Shown piece by piece: positions 36,272 to 44,716 of a stretch of DNA of 64,000 nucleotides (positions are counted from its first letter, which is position 1; each line of letters begins with the position of its first letter). The stretch spans positions 1 to 64,000 of the forward strand of contig JARSSM010000017.1 of NCBI GenBank assembly GCA_029624735.1. Reading direction: 5' to 3'. Made by a program: the position numbers and the translations under genes. The stretch is from Defluviicoccus sp. Lineage in GTDB: Bacteria > Pseudomonadota > Alphaproteobacteria > Rhodospirillales > Defluviicoccaceae. Under the pieces are notes generated by a model. The model had not been told where the DNA came from and did not search any database. It saw nothing but the letters and a program-made list of their open reading frames with translations.

Positions 36272-36387
36272 TGCAGCGACCCAATCGGGCGATTAACGCC
36301 CGAGCAAGGTTGTCGCTGCACAACATAATGAATCGCGTGCACTTTCGGCACAAACAGGATCTACGCCCTATTTGTGCCAGTGCACTA
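36271..36387 (+). repeat. Dispersed two-hairpin element, copy 2
   Basis: Second copy of the element at 1343-1458. GTGCAGCGAC (36271-36280) pairs perfectly with GTCGCTGCAC, and an inner CGGGCG/CGCCCG hairpin is kept. GTGCACT and AGTGCAC enclose GGCACAAA/TTTGTGCC in the second half. It overlaps the stop codon of hyfI and probably ends or stabilises the operon mRNA. Confidence 0.72.
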
Positions 36388-36432
36388 GGCGCCGCGCGCA
36401 ACCAAGCAGGCAACGAGTGTCTCTTTGAGACT

Positions 36433-36451
36433 GACTCAAGATGAGTCTTTT
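36433..36451 (+). terminator. Hairpin with T-run, likely terminator of the hyf operon
   Basis: GACTCA (36433-36438) pairs with TGAGTC (36442-36447), followed by TTTT. It is flanked by GTCTC/GAGAC (36419-36431) and can alternatively fold as GAGTCT/AGACTC (36443-36457), so competing hairpins are possible. Confidence 0.5.
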
Positions 36452-36474
36452 AGACTCAATATATTATAACGCAT

Positions 36475-36570
36475 TGTCATGGCCGGCGCAGGCCGGCCAT
36501 CCGCGTCTCCTCGCAGGCGCCGCGACGGGATGCGAGCCGTGGATGCGCGGAACAAGTCCGCGCAGGACGA
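36475..36570. repeat. Degenerate palindromic intergenic repeat
   Basis: The ends read TGTCATGGCCGGCG and CGTGGATGCGCGGAACAAGT followed by CCGCGCAGGACG. They resemble the widespread alphaproteobacterial intergenic repeat with ends of the type TCATGGCCGGGC...CGTGGATGCCCGGGACAAG. The arms are imperfect, so this copy looks decayed. Confidence 0.55.
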
Positions 36571-36676
36571 AGCAGAGGCAAGCAACACTGATCTTGAGAG
36601 CACCGTTTTCGGTCATGCGCTTTGGGGGAGCGCCGCCGTCGCGGCATGCATACTTGCGCCAACCGTGACACGCCTT

Positions 36677-36752
<76 letters not shown>

Positions 36753-36910
36753 GGAAAAAAAGGCATAGCCCCGCGGCGCCAAGCGTTTACGCCAGCGCCC
36801 CGAAGCCTCAAGGTCGTCGACAGCTTAATGAACCCGCCCCCGCCAGGGCAACAGAATTCTCCTCAGCCGCGCAAATGGCGCATTGGCCCGCTCGCGGCCG
36901 CTCCTCCCGC

Positions 36911-37324
36911 TTAGGGCTTCTCCTCAATGTCGTCGTCAACGTGCTCCATCACCTCGCCGATGTCGTCATCATCCTCGCCCAGGTCCGAGGTGTCCTCGAT
37001 CAGCGCTTCGTCTTCGTTGGTGATCTCTTCGAGCTCGCCTTCGCCTTCCGCCGCCTCATCGAGGGAATCGGCATCGGCGGCCTCATCTTCGACCAGGTCC
37101 TCCTCGTGCGCACCAGCAACCACGGCCAGCTTGTCCTTGCCCCGGCCTGCGCCGACGGTCGTCTCGTCACGAGAAACGCTGCTACCGCGCCTCACCCGCG
37201 GCTGCCGCTCCGGGTCGAACACCTTGCTGCAGCTCGGGCAGATGATCGGATCGCGCCGCAGATCATAGAACTTAGCACCGCACTCGAAGCAGGTTCGTTT
37301 CGTACCCCATTCCGGCTTCGCCAC
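36911..37324 (-). CDS. FYDLN acid-domain protein (TIGR02300 family)
   Basis: This 137-residue protein begins VAKPEWGTKRTC (GTG read as Met). It has two CxxC pairs around FYDLRRDPIICPSC, a probable zinc ribbon, and a long acidic C-terminal half (Asp/Glu-rich, ending DDDIEEKP). GTG 37324 is chosen because GGAGGG stands 7 nt before it; the upstream ATG (37339) is part of that ribosome site. The family is nearly restricted to alphaproteobacteria and has no assigned function. It is divergent from aroA. Confidence 0.87.
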   Translation of the reverse strand: MAKPEWGTKRTCFECGAKFYDLRRDPIICPSCSKVFDPERQPRVRRGSSVSRDETTVGAGRGKDKLAVVAGAHEEDLVEDEAADADSLDEAAEGEGELEEITNEDEALIEDTSDLGEDDDDIGEVMEHVDDDIEEKP

Positions 37325-37459
37325 TCGCCAACCCTCCATGTCGTTCCGTCCGTGCCGCGTTCTGCCCTTGCCAGATTTGCGGGCGAGGAGTCAAAAGCTA
37401 TTGTCGGCGTTCGGCTGGAGCGGGCGCCGCACGGTCGTGGCGAAGGGTTTGAACGAGCA

Positions 37460-38797
37460 ATGACGGCGATTCTATCCCGCCCCGTCCGCCGTCTGGCGGG
37501 CACCGCGCGTGTCCCCGGCGATAAGTCGATCTCGCACCGGGCGCTGATGCTGGGCGGCCTCGCAGTCGGCGAGACCCGGATCAGCGGTCTCTTGGAAGCA
37601 GACGACGTCCTGGCGACGGCGGCAGCGATGCGGCAGTTCGGCGTCAGCGTCACCCGTACCGCCGACGGCTGGTGCGTCATCGGCCGCGGTGTCGGCGGCC
37701 TCATTGAGCCCTCGCGCGTGCTCGACATGGGTAATGCCGGCACCGGGACCCGGCTCTTGATGGGCATCGCCGCGGCGCACCCGTTCCTCACGTTTTTTGC
37801 CGGCGATGAATCGTTGCAGGCACGGCCGATGGGACGCGTGATCGCCCCGCTGGTGGCCATGGGCGCCACCATTCACGCCCGTTCCGGCGGCCGGCTGCCA
37901 CTCTGCGTGCATGGCACTGCTGGCCTCCTGCCGATCGAGTACCGGCTGCCGGTCGCCTCGGCCCAGGTCAAGTCGGCGATCCTGCTGGCTGGCCTGCATG
38001 CGCCCGGGGCGACAACGGTAATCGAACCGGCGCCAAGCCGAGACCACACCGAACGGCTGCTCGCAGGCTTCGGCGCGACTGTCGAGGTGACGGCCATGGC
38101 TGACGGCCGCCGCCGCATCACGCTCGAAGGACAGCCCGAACTCGTGGGCCGCGCCGTTGTCGTTCCGGCCGATCCATCATCGGCCGCGTTTCCACTGGTC
38201 GCGGCACTGGTCGTGCCGGACTCGCGCATCGTCTTGCCCGGCATCGGCATCAACCCGCTGCGTGTCGGCCTGATCGAGACGCTGGTGGCGATGGGCGGAC
38301 GAATCGTGATCGAGAACCGGCGCGTTGAGAGCGGCGAGCCGGTTGCCGATCTGGTCGTCGAGACCTCGCCCCTCAACGCGATCGAGGTGCCGGCGGCGCG
38401 GGTGCCGGCGATGATCGATGAATTCCCGATCCTGGCGGCGGCTGCCGCATGCGCCCACGGCACGACGCGCATGCAGGGCCTGGCCGAACTCCGGGTCAAA
38501 GAGAGCGACCGCCTCGATGCCATCGTGCGCGGGCTTGGCGCCGCTGGCGTCGGCGTGCGTGCTGGCTCCGATTGGCTCGAAATCGAGGGCTGTGGTGGAC
38601 CCCCGCCCGGCGGCGGAGAGGTCGAGGTCCACTTCGATCATCGCATCGCGATGGCGTTTCTCGTCCTCGGCATGGCCTGCCGGCAACCGCTCACGATCGA
38701 CGACGACCGGGCGATCGCTACCAGCTTCCCCAGCTTTATCAGCCTGATGACCGGCCTCGGCGCCCAGCTGGAGGCGGTCGGCACGGCCGCCTGTTGA
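37460..38797 (+). CDS. aroA: 3-phosphoshikimate 1-carboxyvinyltransferase (EPSP synthase)
   Basis: This 445-residue enzyme joins shikimate-3-phosphate and phosphoenolpyruvate in the chorismate pathway. It shows PGDKSISHRALMLGG, DMGNAGTGTRLLMG, RPMGRVIAPL, LPVASAQVKSAILLAGL, RDHTERLL, ELRVKESDRLDAI and HFDHRIAMAF. Overall it resembles the Agrobacterium-like class. The residue after GNA is Gly rather than the Ala associated with glyphosate insensitivity in the CP4 enzyme, so sensitivity is expected. cmk, which commonly follows aroA, is not here; rpsA lies 24 kb away on the other strand. Confidence 0.95.
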   Translation: MTAILSRPVRRLAGTARVPGDKSISHRALMLGGLAVGETRISGLLEADDVLATAAAMRQFGVSVTRTADGWCVIGRGVGGLIEPSRVLDMGNAGTGTRLLMGIAAAHPFLTFFAGDESLQARPMGRVIAPLVAMGATIHARSGGRLPLCVHGTAGLLPIEYRLPVASAQVKSAILLAGLHAPGATTVIEPAPSRDHTERLLAGFGATVEVTAMADGRRRITLEGQPELVGRAVVVPADPSSAAFPLVAALVVPDSRIVLPGIGINPLRVGLIETLVAMGGRIVIENRRVESGEPVADLVVETSPLNAIEVPAARVPAMIDEFPILAAAAACAHGTTRMQGLAELRVKESDRLDAIVRGLGAAGVGVRAGSDWLEIEGCGGPPPGGGEVEVHFDHRIAMAFLVLGMACRQPLTIDDDRAIATSFPSFISLMTGLGAQLEAVGTAAC

Positions 38798-38916
38798 GAG
38801 GCTCGTTGCAACATCGTTAGCATTCCCGCGCCATAATTCGCGCGCAAAAGCGAGGGACGCCCGTACAGCGTCACGCGGGTGCCGACCGCTTGTACACTGG
38901 ACAAGGATGCCCGCTC

Positions 38917-39945
38917 GTGGCCGAGAGTGTGCCCAACGTGCTGGCCGTTTCGCTTCGCAAAGAAGCGCGACTGCTCGATTCCCTGCTCGCCGCGGCCGGG
39001 TTCGCCGTTGCGCTCGCGCTGGGCGCAATAGCCGCCTGCCGCCTCCTCGGCGTCAACCGCTGGCCGATCGAGCTCAGCTACCATTTCATTCCCTACTTCG
39101 CGGCGGCCGCGTTGGCGCAAGCAGCGGTCTGTGGCCTGCGCCGGCACTTCCTGCCGGCCGTGCTGTGCGCCGCGGTTGGGACACACTTCGCCTTCGTCAC
39201 CCTCGACCCGCTCGACCCGCCCTGCCAAGCCGTGCCCCGCCTGGGCGATACCGGCACCGCCACCGCCGCGACCGGCACCCACGGTTCCGCCATCAGCCTC
39301 ATCACCTACAACGTTCACTTCAGCCTCAAGCCAAGTGCCTGGACCCGCAAATGGCTCGATGCACGTCCTGCCGACATCATTGCGCTGCAGGAAGTCTCGC
39401 GCCCGCTTGGAGAGGAACTGCGTAAGCCGACCGCGGCCTATCCCTACCGTGTTGTCCTCGACAGCGGCGGCGATGGCATCGCTGGTGTTGCCTTGCTCTC
39501 GAGCGTCCCCATCCTCGAGCATCGGCAGTTCCGCCCGGCCGACGATGCCTGGCCCACCATCATTGCCCGGCTGGCCTACGGCAACGGGCGCGAGGGCTGG
39601 ATCGTCGTCCTGCATGCGCGCAATCCGATCACGCCCTTCGGCAACGCGCTGCGCAGCGTGCTGTTCGAGACGCTGGCCGGCCCGGTCGCCGGACTTAACG
39701 GCTCGGTCGTCGTCGTCGGTGACTTCAACGCCACCCCGTATACGCCGGCACTCCGCACCTTCGTCCACTCGGCCGGACTGACCAGCGCGTGCCGATTCCA
39801 GGGCAGCTATCCCGCTCGGGCTCGCGGGCTGGGGCTGCCGATCGACCATGTCCTCGTCCGCAACGCCCGCATAACCGGCCTCGGCACCGGCCGCTGGTTC
39901 GGCTCCGATCACCGGGCGCTCAGGGCCGAGTTGGTCCTGCAGTAG
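38917..39945 (+). CDS. Membrane-anchored endonuclease/exonuclease/phosphatase-family protein
   Basis: This roughly 342-residue protein has three N-terminal membrane segments (about 30-50, 55-75 and 80-95) followed by a periplasmic EEP domain: ITYNVHF, IALQEVSRP, GDFNATPYTPA, IDHVLV and GSDHRAL carry the Mg-binding and catalytic Asn, Glu, Asp and His. The substrate may be nucleic acid or a phospholipid; it cannot be told. GTG 38917 follows AAGGA at good spacing, but TTG 38890 and GTG 38929/38938 are also open. It is a lone gene between aroA and chvI. Confidence 0.75.
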   Translation: MAESVPNVLAVSLRKEARLLDSLLAAAGFAVALALGAIAACRLLGVNRWPIELSYHFIPYFAAAALAQAAVCGLRRHFLPAVLCAAVGTHFAFVTLDPLDPPCQAVPRLGDTGTATAATGTHGSAISLITYNVHFSLKPSAWTRKWLDARPADIIALQEVSRPLGEELRKPTAAYPYRVVLDSGGDGIAGVALLSSVPILEHRQFRPADDAWPTIIARLAYGNGREGWIVVLHARNPITPFGNALRSVLFETLAGPVAGLNGSVVVVGDFNATPYTPALRTFVHSAGLTSACRFQGSYPARARGLGLPIDHVLVRNARITGLGTGRWFGSDHRALRAELVLQ

Positions 39946-39999
39946 GCAATCGGACACCGGCCAGGGCGGGGTGCCCCACGCCGGTCAAGTGACATTAGG

Positions 40000-40027
40000 T
40001 TCCAAACCATTATCCTGCCATTATAGT
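40000..40027 (+). promoter_or_regulatory. Possible promoter of the chvI leader
   Basis: TATAGT (40022-40027) is a good -10, with a weak TTCCAA (40000-40005) at 16 nt. It lies just before the ribosome site of the small upstream reading frame. Confidence 0.4.
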
Positions 40028-40048
40028 AACGATAAGGAGGCTGCTGGG

Positions 40049-40114
40049 ATGACTCCGGGCCTGTTGCCGTTGCGGCAGCGGACCGGACGTGCTTTCAAGG
40101 ACCGCGTGCAGTGA
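40049..40114 (+). CDS. 21-residue upstream reading frame coupled to chvI
   Basis: A short frame starts at ATG 40049, 8 nt behind a consensus AAGGAGG (40034-40040), and encodes [10 protein letters not shown] followed by [11 protein letters not shown]. Its TGA (40112-40114) overlaps the GTG start of chvI as GTGA. chvI itself has only a weaker CAAGGA (40096-40100). This looks like a leader that couples or gates chvI translation. No run of identical codons suggests a classical attenuator. No homologue is known to me. Confidence 0.5.
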   Translation: MTPGLLPLRQRTGRAFKDRVQ

Positions 40115-40797
40115 CCCAGACCATCGCCCTCGTCGACGACGATCGCAACATCCTCACCTCGGTTTCGATGGCCCTTGAGGCCGAAGGCTTTGTTGTGCGT
40201 CCCTTTTCTGACGGCGTCGAGGCGCTGGCGTCCATGCTGCGCGATCCGGTCGATCTCGCGGTGCTCGACATCAAGATGCCGCGCATGGACGGCCTGGAGC
40301 TCTTGAACCGCCTGCGCCAGCAGAGCGATGTTCCTGTCATCTTCCTGACCTCGAAGGATGCCGAGGCAGACGAAGTCCAGGGCCTGCGCCTAGGCGCCGA
40401 CGACTACATCACCAAGCCGTTTTCGCAGCGGCTGCTGCTGGAGCGGATCCGTGCCGTCCTCCGCCGGCGCGGGGCGGACAGCCCGGACGGCGGCGAAATC
40501 CTGCGCCGCGGCGACCTCAGCTTGAACCCGACCCGGCATCTGTGCACCTGGAAGGACGCGGAGGTCGCCCTTACGGTGACCGAGTTCTTGATCCTCGAGG
40601 CCCTCGCGCGGCGGCCTGGACACGTCAAGAGCCGCGACCAGCTCATCGATGCCGCTTACGGCGAGAACATCTACGTCGACGACCGGACCATCGACAGCCA
40701 TATCAAGCGGCTGCGCAAGAAGTTCAAGGAGGTCGACGGCGAGTTTGCCGAGATCGAGACCCTCTACGGCGTCGGTTACCGCTACCGCAGCACATGA
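40111..40797 (+). CDS. chvI: Response regulator ChvI
   Basis: This 228-residue OmpR-type regulator has a receiver domain ([18 protein letters not shown], phospho-acceptor Asp53 in VLDIKMP, FLTSKD, ITKPFS) and a winged-helix DNA-binding domain ([41 protein letters not shown]). The sequence is strongly ChvI-like; this pair controls envelope and acid responses in rhizobia. GTG 40111 matches the family N-terminus and overlaps the upstream small frame. chvG overlaps its stop (ATGA). hprK and the PTS genes downstream are a conserved alphaproteobacterial neighbourhood. Confidence 0.93.
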   Translation: MTQTIALVDDDRNILTSVSMALEAEGFVVRPFSDGVEALASMLRDPVDLAVLDIKMPRMDGLELLNRLRQQSDVPVIFLTSKDAEADEVQGLRLGADDYITKPFSQRLLLERIRAVLRRRGADSPDGGEILRRGDLSLNPTRHLCTWKDAEVALTVTEFLILEALARRPGHVKSRDQLIDAAYGENIYVDDRTIDSHIKRLRKKFKEVDGEFAEIETLYGVGYRYRST

Positions 40798-42434
40798 GTG
40801 CACAAACAATCAACGGCAAGCCATCAGCGCGGGTCCGCAGACGCCTGATCTCGCCGATCACGCTGCGCATTCTCGCCGTCAATCTGCTGGCGCTCGCCGT
40901 CTTGCTGTTCGGCATGATCTACCTTGAGGAGTACAGGCGCGGTCTCATCGCTGCCGAGCTCGGAACGCTGGAGAACAAGGCCAAGCTGTTTGCCGCCGCC
41001 ATCACCGAGAGCGCCACCTCGCCCGACCCGACCACGACGCAAGGCCTGATCCCGCCGCTGGCACAGCAGATGGTGCGCCGGCTGGTCGAGGCCTCCGATG
41101 TGCGGGCGATCTTGTTCTTCGATGACGGTGCGCTCTTGGCGGACAGCCTGTTGCTGATAGGGCCGGGCGGCAGTGTCGAAGTCGAGGCGTTGCCGCCGCC
41201 GAAAAGCAAGGACACCATGCGCGATCTTCTAGAGGCCTATGACCGCATGGTCGCGCGGCTCTGGCAGCCGGCACCGGCGCCGGCGCAGCCGTCCGGCGGC
41301 AAGCCGTCTGTCGCCGATTTCCCCGAGATCGAACAGGCGCTGGCCGGCAGCCCGGGCCAGGCAGTCCGGCCAACCGCGAACGGCTCGATGAACTTGAGCG
41401 TCGCCGTTCCGGTGCTGCGTTACAAGCATGTGGTCGGCGCCCAAGTCCTGGGCGCGCTGGTGTTGACGAAAAGCTCATCCGAGATCGACGCTGCGGTCCT
41501 CAAGGTACGCCTCGACATCCTGCGCTGGTTCGCGGTGGCGCTTGGCGTCACCGTGCTGTTGTCGTTGTATCTGGCCGGAACGATTGCTCGGCCGATCCGC
41601 ATTCTCGCCGCCGCCGCCGAGCGGGTTCGGCGCGACCGCCATCGCAAGCGCAAGATTCCCGACTTCGCCAACCGCCACGACGAGATCGGTCAGCTGGCGT
41701 CAGCGCTGAGCGAGATGACCGATGCGCTGTGGCTGCGCATGGACGCGATCGAGCAGTTCGCGGCCGACGTCTCGCACGAACTGAAGAACCCGCTGACTTC
41801 TCTACGCAGCGCCGTCGAGACGGTCGCCCACATCAATGACCCGAAGAGCCGCGAGCGCCTGATGGAGATCATTCTCGAAGATGTCGCGAGGCTCGATCGG
41901 CTGATCAGCGACATCTCCGACGCCTCGCGGCTCGATGCGGAGCTCTCGCGCGCCGATGCCCAGCCGGTCGACATTGGCCGCATGCTGGAAACCCTCGCCA
42001 ACGTCGCGGAAGCCTCCGCCGGCGAGCGCCAGGCGGCGGTCCAGGCCGAAATCGAGAAGCGCGCGCCGCTGGTCGTGAACGGCATCGAGAGCCGCCTGGT
42101 GCAGGTTTTTCAGAACCTGATCGCCAATGCCGTCTCGTTCAGCCCCACCGGCGGCACGATCACACTGAAGGCGGAGCGCGTGAACGGCATGGTGGTAGCG
42201 GAGGTGCTGGACGAGGGACCGGGGATCCCCGATGGTCTTGAGAAGCAGATTTTCGCCCGCTTCTACTCCCACCGCCCGAACCATGAGGCGTTCGGCCTCC
42301 ATTCCGGGCTCGGTCTCAGCATTTCCCAGCAGATCGTCAGCGCCCACGGCGGAACCGTGCGGGCCGAAAACCGCCAGGACCGCGCGGGCGAACAGCAAGG
42401 CGCCCGTTTCGTTGTCGAGCTGCCGGCGCAGTAG
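40794..42434 (+). CDS. chvG: Sensor histidine kinase ChvG
   Basis: This 546-residue kinase has a first membrane segment at about 24-44, a periplasmic sensor region at about 45-243, a second membrane segment at about 244-262, HAMP, the H-box [20 protein letters not shown] with His328, and an HATPase with [18 protein letters not shown] and [10 protein letters not shown]. It phosphorylates ChvI. In rhizobia the periplasmic partner is ExoR; no exoR is in the window. The start overlaps chvI as ATGA. Confidence 0.92.
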   Translation: MSAQTINGKPSARVRRRLISPITLRILAVNLLALAVLLFGMIYLEEYRRGLIAAELGTLENKAKLFAAAITESATSPDPTTTQGLIPPLAQQMVRRLVEASDVRAILFFDDGALLADSLLLIGPGGSVEVEALPPPKSKDTMRDLLEAYDRMVARLWQPAPAPAQPSGGKPSVADFPEIEQALAGSPGQAVRPTANGSMNLSVAVPVLRYKHVVGAQVLGALVLTKSSSEIDAAVLKVRLDILRWFAVALGVTVLLSLYLAGTIARPIRILAAAAERVRRDRHRKRKIPDFANRHDEIGQLASALSEMTDALWLRMDAIEQFAADVSHELKNPLTSLRSAVETVAHINDPKSRERLMEIILEDVARLDRLISDISDASRLDAELSRADAQPVDIGRMLETLANVAEASAGERQAAVQAEIEKRAPLVVNGIESRLVQVFQNLIANAVSFSPTGGTITLKAERVNGMVVAEVLDEGPGIPDGLEKQIFARFYSHRPNHEAFGLHSGLGLSISQQIVSAHGGTVRAENRQDRAGEQQGARFVVELPAQ

Positions 42435-42512
42435 GGTCGGATCTGGCCGTGGCCCCTTGATTATTGCGCTTGCCCCCAACGCTTCGGGCGCGTTGAACGA
42501 GGGATGAGAGCG

Positions 42513-42947
42513 ATGGAGCGTGTCCACGCGACCTGTATCGGCATCGATGGACGGGGTGTTCTGCTGCGCGGACCATCGGGTGCAGGCAAGTCCGATCTCG
42601 CGCTTCGCCTGCTCGACAGCGGTGCCCTGTTGGTCGCCGACGATTACACCGAACTGACGCGCGAAGGCGACCAGCTGCGCGCATCGGCGCCAGCGATCCT
42701 GCACGGCCTGTTCGAAGTCCGCGGCCTGGGCGTGCTGCAGCTGCCCGCAAGGCATTCGGTTTTGGTCGCGGCCATCATCGATCTCGTGCCGGAGAACGAG
42801 GTCGAGCGGATGCCGGCCGACGACCACTTTGCCATCCTCGGCGTCTCGGTGCCGCTGTTCCGCCTGACGGCGTTCGAAGCCTCGGCGCCGGCAAAGGTTC
42901 GGCTTGCTGTCCGCATTGCGGCTGGCAGTATAATACGAGCAGAGTAG
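42513..42947 (+). CDS. hprK: HPr kinase/phosphorylase, short alphaproteobacterial form
   Basis: This 144-residue protein is only the catalytic half of HprK: Walker A GPSGAGKSDLALRLLD, then LVADDYTEL and the IIDLVPENEVERMP signature region. It phosphorylates Ser46 of HPr; the N-terminal domain of Gram-positive HprK is missing, as is usual in this class. ATG 42513 is preferred over 42504 because GAGGG then has normal spacing. It is followed by rapZ, EIIA, HPr and EI genes. Confidence 0.9.
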   Translation: MERVHATCIGIDGRGVLLRGPSGAGKSDLALRLLDSGALLVADDYTELTREGDQLRASAPAILHGLFEVRGLGVLQLPARHSVLVAAIIDLVPENEVERMPADDHFAILGVSVPLFRLTAFEASAPAKVRLAVRIAAGSIIRAE

Positions 42948-42977
42948 TGGTCTCGCTGGCCACCGAAGGAGAATGTC

Positions 42978-43913
42978 ATCAGGGATCCGCATAGCCTTGC
43001 GTCCGGACCGGGCCAGCCGGTCTTGATCGTCACCGGTCTCTCCGGTGCCGGCAAGACGACGGCGCTGGGTGCCCTTGCAGATGGCGGCTACGAGATCGTC
43101 GACGGCGTTCCTTTGTCCCTACTCGGGCGCCTGCTGCGACCCGACCACGGCGAGGCGGCCGTCGCTCCGCACCCGCTCGCGATCGGCGTCGATGTCCGCA
43201 CCCGAGATTTCTCGGTCGAGGATCTGCTGCGCTTCATCGATGAGCGCAACGCCGAGGCAAGCGTCAATCTCCGCCTGGTCTTCCTGTTTTGCGACGAGGA
43301 GGATCTGCAGCGCCGCTATACGGTCACCCGCAGGCGCCACCCGCTTGCGGCCACAGCCCCCGTCAGCGAGGGCATCGCGCGCGAACGGCAGATCCTGGCG
43401 CCCTTGCGGGAGCGCGCTGATAACGCCATTGACACCACGGGCCTCAGCCCGAGCGAGCTCAAGGCGATCCTCGACGGTCAGTTCGGTTTGTCGGTCCGGG
43501 GCGGACTCGTGCTCCAGGTGGTCTCGTTTTCCTACCGCTCCGGCCTGCCACGCGAAGCCGACCTCGTGTTCGATGTCCGTTTCCTTGCCAACCCTCATTA
43601 TGACCCCGAACTCAAGCCATTGACCGGCCTCGACGACGCGGTCGGCCATCACATTGCCGCCGATCGCATGTTCAAACCCTTTTTCGATTCTTTAACACGC
43701 TTGCTGGATCCTCTGCTTCCGCGCTATTCCGCTGAGGGAAAGTGTTACCTCACGATCGCGGTCGGCTGCACAGGGGGCCGGCACCGCTCGGTGTTTGTTG
43801 CTGAAGAGCTGGCACAACACCTACGGGCGCTCGGAGGAAACGTCGAAGTCTATCACCGTGACCTGACACGATCGGGAGCCCTGGTGCCGGTCGCAGAGGC
43901 AGGAGCCAGCTGA
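42978..43913 (+). CDS. rapZ: RapZ-family nucleotide-binding protein with non-standard start
   Basis: The roughly 311-residue P-loop protein has VTGLSGAGKTTALGAL near the N-terminus, VGCTGGRHRSV and the C-terminal RapZ domain. In enterobacteria RapZ delivers GlmZ RNA to RNase E; in alphaproteobacteria the role is less clear. The first ordinary start codon in frame is TTG 43023, which would begin at the first beta strand and has no ribosome site. AAGGAG (42965-42970) instead stands 7 nt before an ATC at 42978. The ATG at 42973 is out of frame. I place the start at 42978 tentatively. Confidence 0.82.
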   Translation: MRDPHSLASGPGQPVLIVTGLSGAGKTTALGALADGGYEIVDGVPLSLLGRLLRPDHGEAAVAPHPLAIGVDVRTRDFSVEDLLRFIDERNAEASVNLRLVFLFCDEEDLQRRYTVTRRRHPLAATAPVSEGIARERQILAPLRERADNAIDTTGLSPSELKAILDGQFGLSVRGGLVLQVVSFSYRSGLPREADLVFDVRFLANPHYDPELKPLTGLDDAVGHHIAADRMFKPFFDSLTRLLDPLLPRYSAEGKCYLTIAVGCTGGRHRSVFVAEELAQHLRALGGNVEVYHRDLTRSGALVPVAEAGAS

Positions 43914-43919
43914 CAAACG

Positions 43920-44327
43920 ATGATCGGACTTGTGATCGTCACCCATGGACGGCTGGCAAGCGAACTGATCAACGCGCTCGAGCACGTCTGCGGTCCGCAA
44001 GCGAATATTTCTCCAATCTGCATCGGCCCGGAGGATGACATGGAGCAGCGTCGTGCCCAGATCCTCGACGAGGTCGCAAATGCGGAGGAAGGCAACGGCG
44101 TGATCTTACTGACCGACATGTTCGGCGGCACACCGTCCAACCTCGCCATTTCGATTATGGACAAGGCCAACGTCGAGGTGATTGCCGGTGTCAATCTGCC
44201 GATGCTGATCAAGCTGGCGAGCGTGCGGCAAACGGAATCGCTCGAAGAGGCGGCACAAAGCGCTCAGGAAGCAGGCCGCAAGTACATCAACATTGCCTCA
44301 CGCCTACTCACCCAGGAGACACCGTGA
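43920..44327 (+). CDS. PTS EIIA, mannose/fructose type
   Basis: This 135-residue protein has the phosphorylatable His in IVTHGRLA (His9), LTDMFGGTPSNLA and the family's alpha/beta order. No EIIB or EIIC is present, so it probably serves a regulatory PTS with the HPr, EI and HprK encoded here rather than sugar uptake. It starts 6 nt after rapZ and its stop overlaps the HPr start (GTGA). Confidence 0.92.
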   Translation: MIGLVIVTHGRLASELINALEHVCGPQANISPICIGPEDDMEQRRAQILDEVANAEEGNGVILLTDMFGGTPSNLAISIMDKANVEVIAGVNLPMLIKLASVRQTESLEEAAQSAQEAGRKYINIASRLLTQETP

Positions 44328-44632
44328 GAGCGACGATGGCACATCTCGACCGCGACGGTGACGTCCTGCGCCGGATAGCGGTGATCGCCAATCGGCGTGG
44401 CCTGCATGCGCGCGCGGCTGCCAAGTTCGTCAAGCTCGCAGCCGGATTTGACGCCGAGGTCACTGTCACCAAGCGCGGCACGACGGTTTCCGGACGCTCC
44501 ATCCTCGGTTTGATGATGCTGGGGGCCGGTCCGGGGACCGAAATCGAGATTACCGCAACCGGAAAGGAAGCACAGGAGGCGATCGAGGTTCTAACCAATA
44601 TCATTGCCGCTGGTTTCGACGAAGAAGACTGA
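44324..44632 (+). CDS. HPr phosphocarrier
   Basis: This 102-residue HPr has the active His in NRRGLHARAAAKF and the regulatory Ser in TVSGRSILGLMML, the HprK target. Its acidic C-terminus DEED extends slightly beyond E. coli HPr. GTG 44324 stands 5 nt behind CAGGAG; the internal ATG at 44336 would also give a full domain. It passes phosphate from EI to EIIA. Confidence 0.93.
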   Translation: MRATMAHLDRDGDVLRRIAVIANRRGLHARAAAKFVKLAAGFDAEVTVTKRGTTVSGRSILGLMMLGAGPGTEIEITATGKEAQEAIEVLTNIIAAGFDEED

Positions 44633-44716
44633 AGCGGAATCGCGCTGCGGCCTGCGAACGACGGTTGCGCGAGTCCGTCTTCAAAAAAACAAAAACGAGT
44701 ATTATTCGGGTTGGAG

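Larger units (their letters stand above)
36388..36676. other. Repeat-bearing intergenic region after the hyf operon
   Basis: No gene is credible between the two-hairpin element and tRNA-Ala. The stretch contains stacked GACTC hairpins (36419-36457), a short AT-rich segment (36457-36470) that contrasts with the surrounding base composition, and a degenerate alphaproteobacterial palindromic repeat (36475-36570). Confidence 0.6.

Noticed and set aside
37460..38797. Glyphosate-insensitive EPSP synthase like the CP4 type
   Set aside because: Overall similarity is to that class, but the critical position reads Gly (GNAGTG) rather than Ala.
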